Below, piece by piece: positions 17,099 to 24,468 of a stretch of DNA of 45,505 bases. The position numbers and the translations under genes were made by a program. The DNA comes from Bacillota bacterium (GTDB lineage: Bacteria > Bacillota > DSM-12270 > Thermacetogeniales > Thermacetogeniaceae): positions 1-45,505 of the forward strand of contig JARYLU010000022.1 in the NCBI GenBank assembly GCA_029907475.1. Direction: 5' to 3'. A model generated the notes under the pieces. It worked only from the letters and a program-made list of their open reading frames with translations, was not told the origin of the DNA and made no database searches. Each line of letters starts with the position of its first letter. Position 1 is the first letter of the stretch.

Positions 17099-18397
17099 AT
17101 GGAAACGGAAAGAAGAATTGCAATTTTCGGGCTCGGTTTTGTCGGACTACCCCTCGCCCTCAGCTTCGCCCTAAGGGGCTGCCGGGTAACCGGCGTTGAC
17201 GTTGACGAAAAACTGGTGGGCAATTTGAACGAGGGCATCACCCACCACCTGGAAGCTTACCGGGGCACGCCGATTCAAGAAATCCTCAAGGAGCAGTTGC
17301 AAACCGGAGGGTTCAAGGCGACGACCGACCCGGGTCCCGCCCTCGCCGCCTGCGACAACATCATCGTCACGGTAGGAGTTCCTGTCACCAACGGCGTCCC
17401 GGACCCCAACCCCGTGAGAATGGCTGTAACAGCCATCGCCCGGGGCCTGCGGCCCCGCCAGCTTGTCCTGATCCGCAGCACCTTAACACCGGGGACGACC
17501 CGGCGGGTGCTCCAGCCCCTCCTTGAAGCCTCGGGGCTGAAAGCTGAAGAGGACTTCTATCTTGCTTACGCCGCGGAGCGCATTGCCGAGGGGCGCGCCT
17601 TCGACGAATTCGAAAACATGCCCACCGTCGTTTCCGGGGTGGGCCCGCGCAGCTTGCAGCGCGCCCGGGAAGTTCTCGGAATTGTAACACAGGCGGAATT
17701 AGTGGAGGCCAGCTCCATTGAAGTGGGAGAAGCGGCCAAGGTTTTGGAAAACATCGCCCGGGACGTGGACATCGCCCTGGTCAACGAGTTCGCCCGTTTC
17801 ACAAAAGCGCTGGGGATCGACATTTTTGAAGTAGTAAAAGTCGCCAACACCCACACGAGGGTGAACCTCCTTCTCCCCGGTCCCGGAGTCGGCGGCTACT
17901 GCGTGCCCAACGCTCTTTACTACCTGCTGCCCCGGGCCCTGGAGTTCAACCTCAACCTCCGCATTTTTCCAACGGCCCGGCAGATCAACGATGAGGCTCC
18001 TGTTTACGTGGCAGGGCTGGTCTTAAAAAATCTACCGGTTCCCCCGGCCCGGGCAAAGGTAGCCATCTTCGGCATCGCAATGAAAGATTATTCCAACGAC
18101 GACCGGCTCAGCCCCGCGCATACCGTCATCAAGGTGCTTCAAACGGCGGGAGTGGAGGTCAAGGCCTTCGACCCGGCAGTTCCTACCCGCTACCCCTTTT
18201 CGGCCGCAACCCTGGAGGAGGCCCTGCGAGGCGTCCATGGTATTGTAGTGCTCGCCAGGCAGCGGGATCTTGACTACCAGAATCTCGCTTTCTTCAGGGA
18301 ACTGATGAGCAACGAGGGGCCCTTCATCGTGGACACGCGGCATATTTACAGCCGCGCCGCTGTAGAACAGGCGGGCTTCCACCTGGAAACCCTGTAA
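17099..18397 (+). CDS. Nucleotide-sugar dehydrogenase (UDP-glucose/UDP-ManNAc dehydrogenase family)
   Basis: 432 residues. NAD-binding GLGFVGLP near the start, the central dimerisation helices (SSIEVGEAAKVLENIARD) and the catalytic cysteine in GPGVGGYCVPNA. The C-terminal UDP-binding domain has FGIAMKDYSND and DTRHI. Two successive NAD-dependent oxidations convert a UDP-hexose to the uronic acid. The AKVLEN variant and spacing look closer to UDP-N-acetylmannosamine dehydrogenase (WecC/TuaD-like) but the substrate cannot be fixed. Good Shine-Dalgarno (AAGGAAGGA). Likely works with the glycosyltransferase at 15574 to build an acidic wall polymer. Confidence 0.93.
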   Translation: METERRIAIFGLGFVGLPLALSFALRGCRVTGVDVDEKLVGNLNEGITHHLEAYRGTPIQEILKEQLQTGGFKATTDPGPALAACDNIIVTVGVPVTNGVPDPNPVRMAVTAIARGLRPRQLVLIRSTLTPGTTRRVLQPLLEASGLKAEEDFYLAYAAERIAEGRAFDEFENMPTVVSGVGPRSLQRAREVLGIVTQAELVEASSIEVGEAAKVLENIARDVDIALVNEFARFTKALGIDIFEVVKVANTHTRVNLLLPGPGVGGYCVPNALYYLLPRALEFNLNLRIFPTARQINDEAPVYVAGLVLKNLPVPPARAKVAIFGIAMKDYSNDDRLSPAHTVIKVLQTAGVEVKAFDPAVPTRYPFSAATLEEALRGVHGIVVLARQRDLDYQNLAFFRELMSNEGPFIVDTRHIYSRAAVEQAGFHLETL

Positions 18398-18488
18398 ACC
18401 GCCCCCTTCTCCCCTGAGGCGGGTTTCCTGAATTCGAGTAAACCCACAAAAAATAAAACGGGAACCTGTTCTTACCCAGATCTGACAA

Positions 18489-18524
18489 GAGAGAGCCTGC
18501 ACGGAAGCAAGGCTCTCTCGTCGT
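18489..18524 (+). terminator. Terminator after the dehydrogenase
   Basis: GAGAGAGCC (18489-18497) pairs with GGCTCTCTC (18511-18519); it is followed by an interrupted T tract (gtcgtttt). Confidence 0.65.
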
Positions 18525-18660
18525 TTTCATGTCCCCTATCGAAGTCTCTCCTCATAGTCGCTGTAAGGACCTTTCGCTGTTTAATTCTTCTCTCTTTTAT
18601 CCATATTAAGAAAGAAACCCGGACCGGAAAGGGTACAATTTTTTAAAGGAGGCAGGCAGG

Positions 18661-18852
18661 ATGGATGTCTTTGTTGACCCTGATCTCTGCATCAGTTGCG
18701 GCACGTGCATTGACCTCTGCCCGGAGGTATTCGACTGGGACGAAGACGGAAAGGCCCGCGGTCTTTACGACGAAGTCCCGAACGACCTCGAGGACTGCGC
18801 CAAGGAGGCTGTCGAAAACTGCCCGGTCTACGCCATCAAAGAGACCAATTAG
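18661..18852 (+). CDS. Ferredoxin, single [4Fe-4S] cluster
   Basis: 63 residues. C10-x2-C13-x2-C16 and C54 (NCPV) are the expected cluster ligands. C20 and C46 match the extra pair that forms a disulphide in Desulfovibrio gigas-type and Thermotoga-type ferredoxins, so this is a one-cluster Fd and not a 2[4Fe-4S] clostridial type. Acidic throughout. A low-potential electron carrier in the cytoplasm. Strong Shine-Dalgarno (AAAGGAGG). It appears monocistronic, convergent with the polymerase gene that follows. Confidence 0.95.
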   Translation: MDVFVDPDLCISCGTCIDLCPEVFDWDEDGKARGLYDEVPNDLEDCAKEAVENCPVYAIKETN

Positions 18853-18890
18853 CCTAGCCGGTAAAGACCCGGGGGTGCCTGGGTTTCGGC

Positions 18891-19796
18891 CTAAATCGGG
18901 AGTTTCTGTTTCAGGGTGAGCACCGGCGCGAAGAGGTCGCCGAACCGTTCAAAGCGCCGGAAAACCTGCCCGGCATCAAAGACAAGCAATTCCGGGTCTT
19001 TTTTTGCAAGGGCGGACGCGACCTCCGCCCAGGTTACTGGTGTGGATACGGTGGGGCGTTCCTGGGCCCGGAGGGAGTAGACGCAGATGGTCGTCTTGTG
19101 GTCGTCATTTTGGCTCCAGTCAATGAAGACCTTGCCGGTCCGTAGTTTCTTATTCATCTTCGAAACCACCAGGTTGGGATGCCGCTCTTCCAGGAGTTCA
19201 GCGCACGCCTTCGCGAAGTTCTTCGTTTGTTCATAGGTGGCCGGGGCTTTGAGCGGGACGTAAACCTGCAGGCCTTTCAAGCCTGATGTTTTCGGAAAAC
19301 TCTGCAGTCCCAAGTGCTCGAAAAAATCGCGCAGCCACATTCCGACCTGTGAACATTCAATAATGGTGGCCGGGGGGCCGGGGTCAAGATCGAAGACCAG
19401 AACCGTAGGGGTAAGGGGGTCGCGCGCGAGGGAGAGGGAGGTGTGCAGCTCGAGGGCGGCCAGGTTAACCGCCCAAACCAGGGACGGCAGATCATTAAGG
19501 ATGCAAAAATTAATCTTCCGGTCATTGCTTTCGCTCCAGACAGGTGCCGTGCGCAGCCAGTCGGGCCGGTAATCCGGGCATTCCTTTTGATAAAAAAATT
19601 TGCCCAGCACCCCGTCAGGGTAGCGCTTAAAAGTAACCGGGCGATCCTTAAGGTGCGGCAGCAGCGCCGGGGCAATCCGGCTGTAGTAATTAATGACCTG
19701 CGCCTTGTTAAAGCCGCTCAACGGATACAATACTTTATCGAGATTCGAAAGCTGGAGGTTTTTACCTTCAACAATCACCGTTGTTTTGTTTAACAT
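18891..19796 (-). CDS. Stand-alone LigD-type NHEJ DNA polymerase/primase
   Basis: 301 residues, the length of an isolated LigD polymerase domain (archaeo-eukaryotic primase superfamily). The first catalytic acidic pair is in FDLDPGP. Other hallmarks are the substrate-binding TSGLKGLQVYVPL (family: SGGRGLHV), FIDWSQND with the third acid, and the ARDPLTPTVLVF lead-in. Bacterial versions fill gaps and prefer ribonucleotides during Ku-dependent end joining. No ku and no ligase domain or gene is visible within the window, so the partners are elsewhere or absent. In Firmicutes such genes are often linked to spore DNA repair; that link is inference. Confidence 0.92.
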   Translation of the reverse strand: MLNKTTVIVEGKNLQLSNLDKVLYPLSGFNKAQVINYYSRIAPALLPHLKDRPVTFKRYPDGVLGKFFYQKECPDYRPDWLRTAPVWSESNDRKINFCILNDLPSLVWAVNLAALELHTSLSLARDPLTPTVLVFDLDPGPPATIIECSQVGMWLRDFFEHLGLQSFPKTSGLKGLQVYVPLKAPATYEQTKNFAKACAELLEERHPNLVVSKMNKKLRTGKVFIDWSQNDDHKTTICVYSLRAQERPTVSTPVTWAEVASALAKKDPELLVFDAGQVFRRFERFGDLFAPVLTLKQKLPI

Positions 19797-19864
19797 CTCT
19801 TCCTAAGAAACCCTACCTTGAAAATATGTCCCGATTTATCCTTGCGCTTGCTCCCGGACTCCGG

Positions 19865-20085
19865 TCGGTTGCCAGGCAAGCACTTCCACTCGCTCCTGAT
19901 TCCGCACCCAGCACTCACTGTTGCTTTCGTGAGCCAAGAAAGACACAAAACGGAAGATCAAGACAAAGGCTAATTATGTTCAGAGTTCCTCGGTGAGTGC
20001 TGGGCTTGCTTCGGGCGCAAGGATAACCCTTTATTTTCGTCCTTCTGGTGGTGCCGCCTGGGCGGCATGAGTGTCTGCCCTGCAA
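19865..20085 (+). repeat. Dispersed non-coding repeat, copy A
   Basis: Contains TTGCCAGGCAAGC with a CTCGCTCC box, GCAAGGATAACCC and GGTGGTGCCGCC blocks shared with copy B (22070-22203) and copy C (35690-35765). It also carries a 12-bp inverted repeat (CCCAGCACTCAC at 19907-19918, GTGAGTGCTGGG at 19993-20004) around a 74-nt loop that the other copies lack. No coding potential is seen. It fills most of the 411-nt gap between the polymerase gene and the DUF1657 gene. Confidence 0.6.
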
Positions 20086-20137
20086 GGAATAGTTCGCACG
20101 GCTATAGTATGGCAGCAAGAGGCGAAAAATTATACTG

Positions 20138-20167
20138 GTCATATATTTGCTTTGATTGTACATACTA
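20138..20167 (+). promoter_or_regulatory. Candidate forespore (sigma-F/G type) promoter
   Basis: CATACTA (20161-20167) is the typical -10 of forespore sigma factors; GTCATA (20138-20143) sits 17 nt upstream and matches the TGMATA -35 at four of six positions. It lies 41 nt before the DUF1657 start, a family found in mobile spoVA operons. Confidence 0.4.
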
Positions 20168-20207
20168 AGATTGTGAAAACCAAAACATTAATGAAAGGAT
20201 GGTTCTG

Positions 20208-20429
20208 ATGACAATCGGAGTAAAAATTAACCAGGTTTTGGCTTCTTTAGAAAGCGCGGCTGCAGAACTCAAAACTTTTGCGCTGGATACGCAGGACAGT
20301 AATGCCAAAACAATGTTTTCTCAGTATGCGTCCCAACTAGAGGATATAGCAAACGGTCTCAAAGGACGCGTTAGTTATATTGAACAACAGGAGCCGCAGT
20401 ACAAGGTTTTTGAACAGGAAAATCTCTAA
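20208..20429 (+). CDS. DUF1657 family protein (probable spore-associated)
   Basis: 73 residues from the ATG at 20208 (GAAAGGA 8 nt upstream); a second in-frame ATG at 20199 overlaps that Shine-Dalgarno. The MTIGVKINQVLASLESA opening, the TFALDTQD stretch and the closing QQEPQYK are family hallmarks. It is predicted to be all-helical. DUF1657 genes usually accompany spoVAC/AD/AE and DUF421 genes in the spoVA2mob operon; none is adjacent here, so this is an isolated copy. Molecular function unknown. Confidence 0.85.
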   Translation: MTIGVKINQVLASLESAAAELKTFALDTQDSNAKTMFSQYASQLEDIANGLKGRVSYIEQQEPQYKVFEQENL

Positions 20430-20476
20430 CAATACAAGGTTCTCGAGAAACTGAGGGCCCCTTTGGTTGGGAAGTT

Positions 20477-20502
20477 GCCGGGTGGATCCGGCTTTCTCTT
20501 TC
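20477..20502 (+). terminator. Possible terminator after the DUF1657 gene
   Basis: GCCGG/CCGGC stem (20477-20481 and 20488-20492) with a 6-nt loop followed by TTTCTCTTTC. Short stem, moderate U tract. Confidence 0.45.
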
Positions 20503-20568
20503 AATTTCGTGGAACCGGCCTGAACTCAAGCGCACGTAAGATTATTTTAACAGGGATGAATAACTGCT

Positions 20569-21465
20569 TTGAATTACCTGACCCTGTACAGGACCGGTGA
20601 ATTGCAGCACAAGATTAAGGAACTTAAGAAACTCCTGAACCCGTGCAAACTGTGCCCCCGGGAATGTGGAGCTGAAAGACTGGCCGGGGAGAGAGGAGAA
20701 TGTGGAGCCGGGGAACAGGCAGAGATATCCGGCTCGGGCGCGCATTTTGGGGAAGAACCCCAACTCGTCGGGCAAGGGGGTTCGGGGACGATATTTTTTG
20801 CCTTTTGCAGTCTCCGCTGCGTCTTCTGCCAGAACTACGAAATCAGCCGGGGAAAGGAAAAATACGGGGTAAGCACGAAAAAATTGGCTCATATAATGAT
20901 CGGGCTGCAGGAGAAGGGGTGTGTCAACATCAACCTGGTCACCCCCACCCACTACGTACCACAGATTATCGAAGCATTAGAGGTGGCCTGCGACTTGGGG
21001 CTGCACCTGCCACTGGTCTATAACTGCAGCGGATACGAGAGAGTGAGCGTCCTGCGTAAATTAGATGGAATCATCGACATTTACCTGCCCGACATCAAGT
21101 ATGCCAGTGCTGAGATCGCCCGTAAATATTCTCGCATTTCGGATTACCCCCGGGTCGCAAAGGCAGCTCTGAAAGAAATGCACCGCCAGGTAGGCGATCT
21201 GGTTCTTGACGACAGGAGAGTAGCCGTACGCGGGCTGATCATCCGGCATTTGGTGATGCCGGGTGGCCTGGGCGGAACAGCAGAGTTGATGCGTTTTATC
21301 GCGCGGGAAGTCTCCCCCAGCAGTTGGATCAACATTATGGACCAGTACTATCCAACTTATCTGGCGTACAGGTTTCCCGAAATTGCCCGCCGGATCACGC
21401 CGCAAGAATTTAAAGAGGCTTTAACGGCAGCCCACAAAGCCAGTCCCCAATTTCACCTCGTGTAA
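20569..21465 (+). CDS. Radical SAM protein, PflA-like (PflX/AmmeMemoRadiSam-related)
   Basis: 298 residues with a TTG start; an in-frame TGA at 20557 excludes a longer form. The AGGGA 12 nt upstream is a weak Shine-Dalgarno. An N-terminal zinc- or cluster-like CKLCPRECG precedes the radical SAM motif CSLRCVFCQN (C-x3-C-x2-C) that binds the [4Fe-4S] cluster for S-adenosylmethionine cleavage. It then follows a TIM-barrel pattern (TPTHYVPQI, YNCSGYE, IYLPDIKY, RHLVMPGG). Often named putative pyruvate formate-lyase activating enzyme, but no glycyl-radical enzyme is nearby and the true substrate is unknown. Confidence 0.88.
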   Translation: MNYLTLYRTGELQHKIKELKKLLNPCKLCPRECGAERLAGERGECGAGEQAEISGSGAHFGEEPQLVGQGGSGTIFFAFCSLRCVFCQNYEISRGKEKYGVSTKKLAHIMIGLQEKGCVNINLVTPTHYVPQIIEALEVACDLGLHLPLVYNCSGYERVSVLRKLDGIIDIYLPDIKYASAEIARKYSRISDYPRVAKAALKEMHRQVGDLVLDDRRVAVRGLIIRHLVMPGGLGGTAELMRFIAREVSPSSWINIMDQYYPTYLAYRFPEIARRITPQEFKEALTAAHKASPQFHLV

Positions 21466-21678
21466 GGATTACTTCCTGATTTTCGAGGATTTTTCCGAAA
21501 AATCGGCAGATATAACAAAAATGCGGAGGATAAATTCCCTAATAAGCCTTTCCGTAAGCATATACCCGGTGCGAACAAACCGGCTGCCCCTTGATATACA
21601 GTGGCATGATTTATGCATGTATCTATATGGTGAAAAGAAAATAACCAGGCCAGAAAGGCCGGGAAGGGGGTAATCAAA

Positions 21679-21852
21679 ATGGTAGCCGGATTGAGGAAAC
21701 TCCAGGAGGAAACCGGGAAAATCAGAGGTATGGAACTGAAAGTGGTACCGGGCGGAAAGAGAGTAGAGGCTCAAACAGAAGAGTACGAATTCCCTTACGA
21801 TGACCTCAAACTCCTCTACGATTACATCAGACAGGAATTCCGTGTACAATAA
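21679..21852 (+). CDS. Small hypothetical protein, 57 residues
   Basis: ATG at 21679 with a GGGGG Shine-Dalgarno 8 nt upstream, ending TAA at 21850-21852 and followed by a hairpin. The protein opens MVAGLRKLQEETGK and ends LYDYIRQEFRVQ; it is charged, with two probable helices around a short beta hairpin. I do not recognise the family. A good ribosome site, balanced codon use and its own terminator argue that it is a real gene. The 213-nt gap before it holds a TTGATA-like -35 near 21592 but no clear -10. Confidence 0.6.
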   Translation: MVAGLRKLQEETGKIRGMELKVVPGGKRVEAQTEEYEFPYDDLKLLYDYIRQEFRVQ

Positions 21853-21900
21853 AAACTCAACGGGGGGTAAGGAGGGTTGAAGCCACATAACTCAAGCGGG

Positions 21901-21952
21901 TGACCGCCGGAAATCAAAGATGCCGGCGGTCACTCTATTTGAGAGAATTTTT
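21901..21952 (+). terminator. Terminator after the small ORF
   Basis: Perfect 10-bp stem TGACCGCCGG (21901-21910) with CCGGCGGTCA (21923-21932). A second small CTC/GAG hairpin follows and runs into AATTTTTTT at about 21947. Confidence 0.7.
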
Positions 21953-22069
21953 TTGAACCGGCGATTTGCCACTGCTTGATTCGCTTCCGCCGTGTTGAAA
22001 GTCCTCGCAGCCTGAACTGTCAACCTCGCGGCGCCGGGTGCCGTTACCCGTCGCTCCATATGTCGCTTG

Positions 22070-22203
22070 TCAGAAGGCTTGCCTGGCTTAGTAGCGAGGG
22101 TAACAACCTCCGTAAGGTCGCTGCGCCTGCAAGGATAAACCACTGTTTTCATTCTTGCGGTGGTGCCGCCGGAGGCGGCGTGGTGGTCTGCCATGAAAGA
22201 ATA
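22070..22203 (+). repeat. Dispersed non-coding repeat, copy B
   Basis: Shares GCAAGGATAA..CC, the TTTCATTCTT stretch, GGTGGTGCCGCC and the terminal GTCTGCC..GAA block with copy A, and GGCTTGCCTGGC in reverse sense with copies A and C. It lies in the 481-nt gap between the small ORF and the EEP-family gene, which otherwise shows nothing coding. Confidence 0.6.
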
Positions 22204-22333
22204 AAGGGGGTTAATTAAAAGGAATCCGATATAATATATTTTATTGGGAAAAAAACGCGCCAGAAAATAAAACCAATCGAAAGTCCCCGGGAAAACTGTT
22301 ATTAACCGGAAAAAGCGGAGGAAGGTGAAGTCC

Positions 22334-22993
22334 ATGAGAATTGGCACTCTCAATATTCAGCGCTGTAAACGCGCTTCACCTCAAACGATCGGTCAGCACC
22401 TCAGAGAGATGGGAGTACAACTAGCGGTTCTCCAAGAAGTTGACAGAAATACCAGGAGGTCTCAATATCAGGATCAAATTGTCGAGCTAAGAGAAGCTTC
22501 CGGCATGAAAAATTATCACTTTTACAGGACAATTCCGTTTTTGGGCGGCGGCGAGTATGGAATAGCAGTCATGACGCAAAATGACAAAGATGAAGTTAGG
22601 TTCATAGATTTAACATACTTTGGCGATCGCGAACCTAGGGGTGCAATTATCTTACACACAGTCTTTCAAAAGACTGAATTCCTTTTAGTTGGAACGCATT
22701 TATCGCAAAAACCCCGTTTTGCGAAATTACAATTTAGAGACATCCTGAAGTTTGTTCGCAGTTCGGGCTTGCCGTGGTTGATCGCGGGCGATCTCAACCT
22801 AGAAGAAGTCAAAAGCGAGGCGCAGGATTATTTTGAAGACGATGACGCGCCAACCTGGCCTTCAGAAGCGCCAAAAAAAAGATTTGACCACATCCTGTGC
22901 GACAACTTTTTTAAAGGGAAGACTGCGACTTATGTGCACTGTCTCCCCGCGCTCTCTGACCATTGTATGGTAATAGCAGACATTTTTTTATAA
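22334..22993 (+). CDS. Endonuclease/exonuclease/phosphatase (EEP) family protein
   Basis: About 219 residues from the ATG at 22334 (AGGAAGG 8 nt upstream); a GTG at 22325 overlaps that site. EEP motifs appear in order: GTLNIQR, VLQEVDR (metal-binding Glu), VGTHLS, AGDLNLEE (catalytic Asp/Asn), KRFDHILCD and ALSDHCMV (catalytic His). Metal-dependent phosphodiesterase; substrate could be nucleic acid or a phospholipid or inositol phosphate. No signal peptide, so cytoplasmic. Compact for the family. It ends 42 nt before the hairpin at 23035 shared with the ssrA relic. Confidence 0.88.
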   Translation: MRIGTLNIQRCKRASPQTIGQHLREMGVQLAVLQEVDRNTRRSQYQDQIVELREASGMKNYHFYRTIPFLGGGEYGIAVMTQNDKDEVRFIDLTYFGDREPRGAIILHTVFQKTEFLLVGTHLSQKPRFAKLQFRDILKFVRSSGLPWLIAGDLNLEEVKSEAQDYFEDDDAPTWPSEAPKKRFDHILCDNFFKGKTATYVHCLPALSDHCMVIADIFL

Positions 22994-23034
22994 AGGTGAT
23001 GTTAGACCAGTCCACCGCATCACTCGCAATAAAA

Positions 23035-23062
23035 AGCAGACCCCCCACCAAAGAGGTCTGCT
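23035..23062. terminator. Terminator shared by the EEP gene and the ssrA relic
   Basis: AGCAGACC (23035-23042) pairs with GGTCTGCT (23055-23062), with A-rich and T-rich flanks on both sides, so it can work in both directions. The same hairpin follows the intact ssrA gene (29346-29370). Confidence 0.75.
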
Positions 23063-23071
23063 TTAATTTTC

Positions 23072-23567
23072 TGGTGGAGGCGAGGGGACACGTTATTCTA
23101 CAGGTTTCCCTGCAGCGTGGACTATATCTTTACCCGTCCGTAAACGGGTACCTGGCGTCTTATGGAGAGCAAAATTTTATAGCATCTCTCTCCATCCAAG
23201 GCCGAAGCCTTAAGTCTCTACAGGGCTTGCTACCCCTCGGTGTTGCCATATAGCCTTTTGAGCTACTTAGGTTTCACCGATGTAAGCCAGGTTTTCACCT
23301 GGATGTTGCCACCCAGGGCGACCCATTGATCGAACCCCTGTCCGAAAGAACGGCTACAAAGGCTTCTCCGAGCACAGGCTGTAGTTTAGATTTCGCTCCG
23401 GGGGCGCTTACAGCCCAGCTCCATTGGAACTATCTTAATGAGTCTCGCTCAAGCATCCGAGAATTGGACTAAAAGCCAGCCCGTTTAGATGACTCCCTAA
23501 CCCGAGCCACGGGCCCAACGCGGGTAGAAGGTTAACTGCGGTGCCGTAGACCAGGCTTCGTCGAAAA
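23072..23567 (-). pseudogene. ssrA: ssrA (tmRNA) relic lacking the 5' domain, with intron in the T-loop
   Basis: The 3' end CGCCTCCACCA (to 23072) and about 50 nt of P2/PK4 region are identical to the intact ssrA at 29380-29729. Further 5' the sequence still folds as tmRNA: a PK2-like pseudoknot (ACCCG/CGGGT with GCCCGT/ACGGGC) and PK4 (GGCTGTA/TACAGCC with CGGAGC/GCTCGG), diverged from the other copy. It lacks the GGGGGCG acceptor strand, and no tag frame ending in a YALAA-like sequence is seen; only TTTCGACG survives at the 5' edge (about 23556-23567). The T-loop is interrupted by the group I intron. Probably a non-functional remnant brought by an element that used ssrA as attachment site. 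Confidence 0.75.
23089..23328 (-). ncRNA. Group I self-splicing intron (240 nt, no ORF) in the tmRNA T-loop
   Basis: On the minus strand the 5' exon ends GGGGTTCGAT (T at 23329) and the 3' exon begins TCCCC (23088), so splicing restores GGGGTTCGATTCCCC, a normal T-arm. P1 forms from exon CGAU and intron GUCG with the required U-G wobble at the splice site. P3 candidates are ACCTGGC and GCCAGGT; the 3' strand of P7 is the hallmark AAGATATAGTCC. A terminal hairpin CAGGGAAACCTG is present, and the intron ends in G (omega-G, 23089). The small size and lack of a homing endonuclease resemble tRNA introns. The family and subgroup need a covariance search. Confidence 0.85.
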
Positions 23568-23658
23568 AAATAATATTCAAATGTAGTATAATAGAAATGA
23601 TTGGAATTTTTGTTTTTTTGCTCTGAATTTAAAATTTTATTTTTGGGGGGAGTATAAT

Positions 23659-24147
23659 ATGGATAGGCTGAATTGTTATGAGGCTGAGGCAAAGGGTAAT
23701 ATGTTTAAATTTTCCCCGGGAATAAAAGTGGATAAAATATTGGAAGGAAGGATTTTTGTAAATGGTTTGGGAACAATGCTTTTATTTGATGAACCCAAAC
23801 CGGTAGAGAGTAATATAGAGGAAGTTTTTGCCGATGAGAAAGGAGTATGGGTAGGCAAGAAAGATGGTTGTGTATACATATATCAAGCTGGAATAACATC
23901 AGGAAATAACTACATAGTGCCGGCTTCTAGAGACCCTAGATATTCAAGGACCAAATATGTCAAATTAATTTGCAGCGAAGAAAATTTGGTTAAGATTTTG
24001 GGAGACGGACGTATACTGGCACGCTTATTTGAAGGTACGCAGCAAATTGTTTTACTTGAATTGGAAAAGGAAGCGGTTGTACATTTGGAAGGCCGAAACG
24101 GAGAAACGGCTTTATTTGAATCCGTAGATGACGGATTCAAAATATAG
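23659..24147 (+). CDS. Hypothetical protein, 162 residues
   Basis: ATG preceded by GGGGGGAG at good spacing; an own strong terminator follows. The product is mostly beta: repeated short strands separated by turns (VWVGKKDGCVYIYQ, LVKILGDGRILARL, VVHLEGRNGETALFE) suggest a small beta-propeller-like or sandwich fold. No signal peptide or membrane segment. The gene is visibly AT-richer than the flanking chromosome, consistent with recent acquisition in the ssrA-bounded block. I do not recognise the family and assign no function. A TATAAT at 23587-23592 may be its -10, without a clear -35. Confidence 0.7.
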   Translation: MDRLNCYEAEAKGNMFKFSPGIKVDKILEGRIFVNGLGTMLLFDEPKPVESNIEEVFADEKGVWVGKKDGCVYIYQAGITSGNNYIVPASRDPRYSRTKYVKLICSEENLVKILGDGRILARLFEGTQQIVLLELEKEAVVHLEGRNGETALFESVDDGFKI

Positions 24148-24154
24148 CAAAATC

Positions 24155-24195
24155 AATAATAGGAACTGGTTTTCAGTTCCTATTATTTGTTTCTG
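24155..24195 (+). terminator. Terminator after the hypothetical gene
   Basis: Perfect 14-bp stem (24155-24168 with 24174-24187) and a GTTTT loop, followed by TGTTTCT. Confidence 0.85.
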
Positions 24196-24243
24196 GAGTG
24201 ATTTGAATGCAAACCGGTAATTAGATATTAGACAACCAGCCGC

Positions 24244-24417
24244 CTACGACACCATCGGAAGGATGAAAACGCCCTCCTGTTGAATTTCTTTTCTGCGGCT
24301 GGCGATGAGGTCGAGTAACCTTGGTACTTCGAGTCCGATTATTAGACGGACCTCAGCGATCTGGTGCACCACGGAATGTTTCTCCCGTTTGGGAAGCACG
24401 CAGGGTAGAATATCTTT
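24244..24417 (-). pseudogene. Possible coding remnant of unknown identity
   Basis: The minus strand is open for about 57 codons between two stops and reads protein-like (HQIAEVRLIIGLEVPRLL, then DLIASRRKEIQQEG) but has no start codon in a sensible place or ribosome site. I do not recognise it. It lies in the 280-nt stretch before the broken transposase; it may be the tail of a lost gene or chance. Confidence 0.3.
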
Positions 24418-24468
24418 TTACGATTGCTGCACCAGCTGCAATTTTATGCCGCGGAAAGGACATGACGG

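Noticed and set aside
21892-22353. 153-codon minus-strand frame over repeat copy B
   Set aside because: It crosses the terminator hairpin and the repeat, lacks a ribosome site and has no protein-like domain pattern.
23302-23320. GGGTGGCAAC on the minus strand resembles the T-box antiterminator motif
   Set aside because: It lies inside the group I intron, no aminoacyl-tRNA or amino-acid gene follows, and no specifier loop or terminator pair is present.
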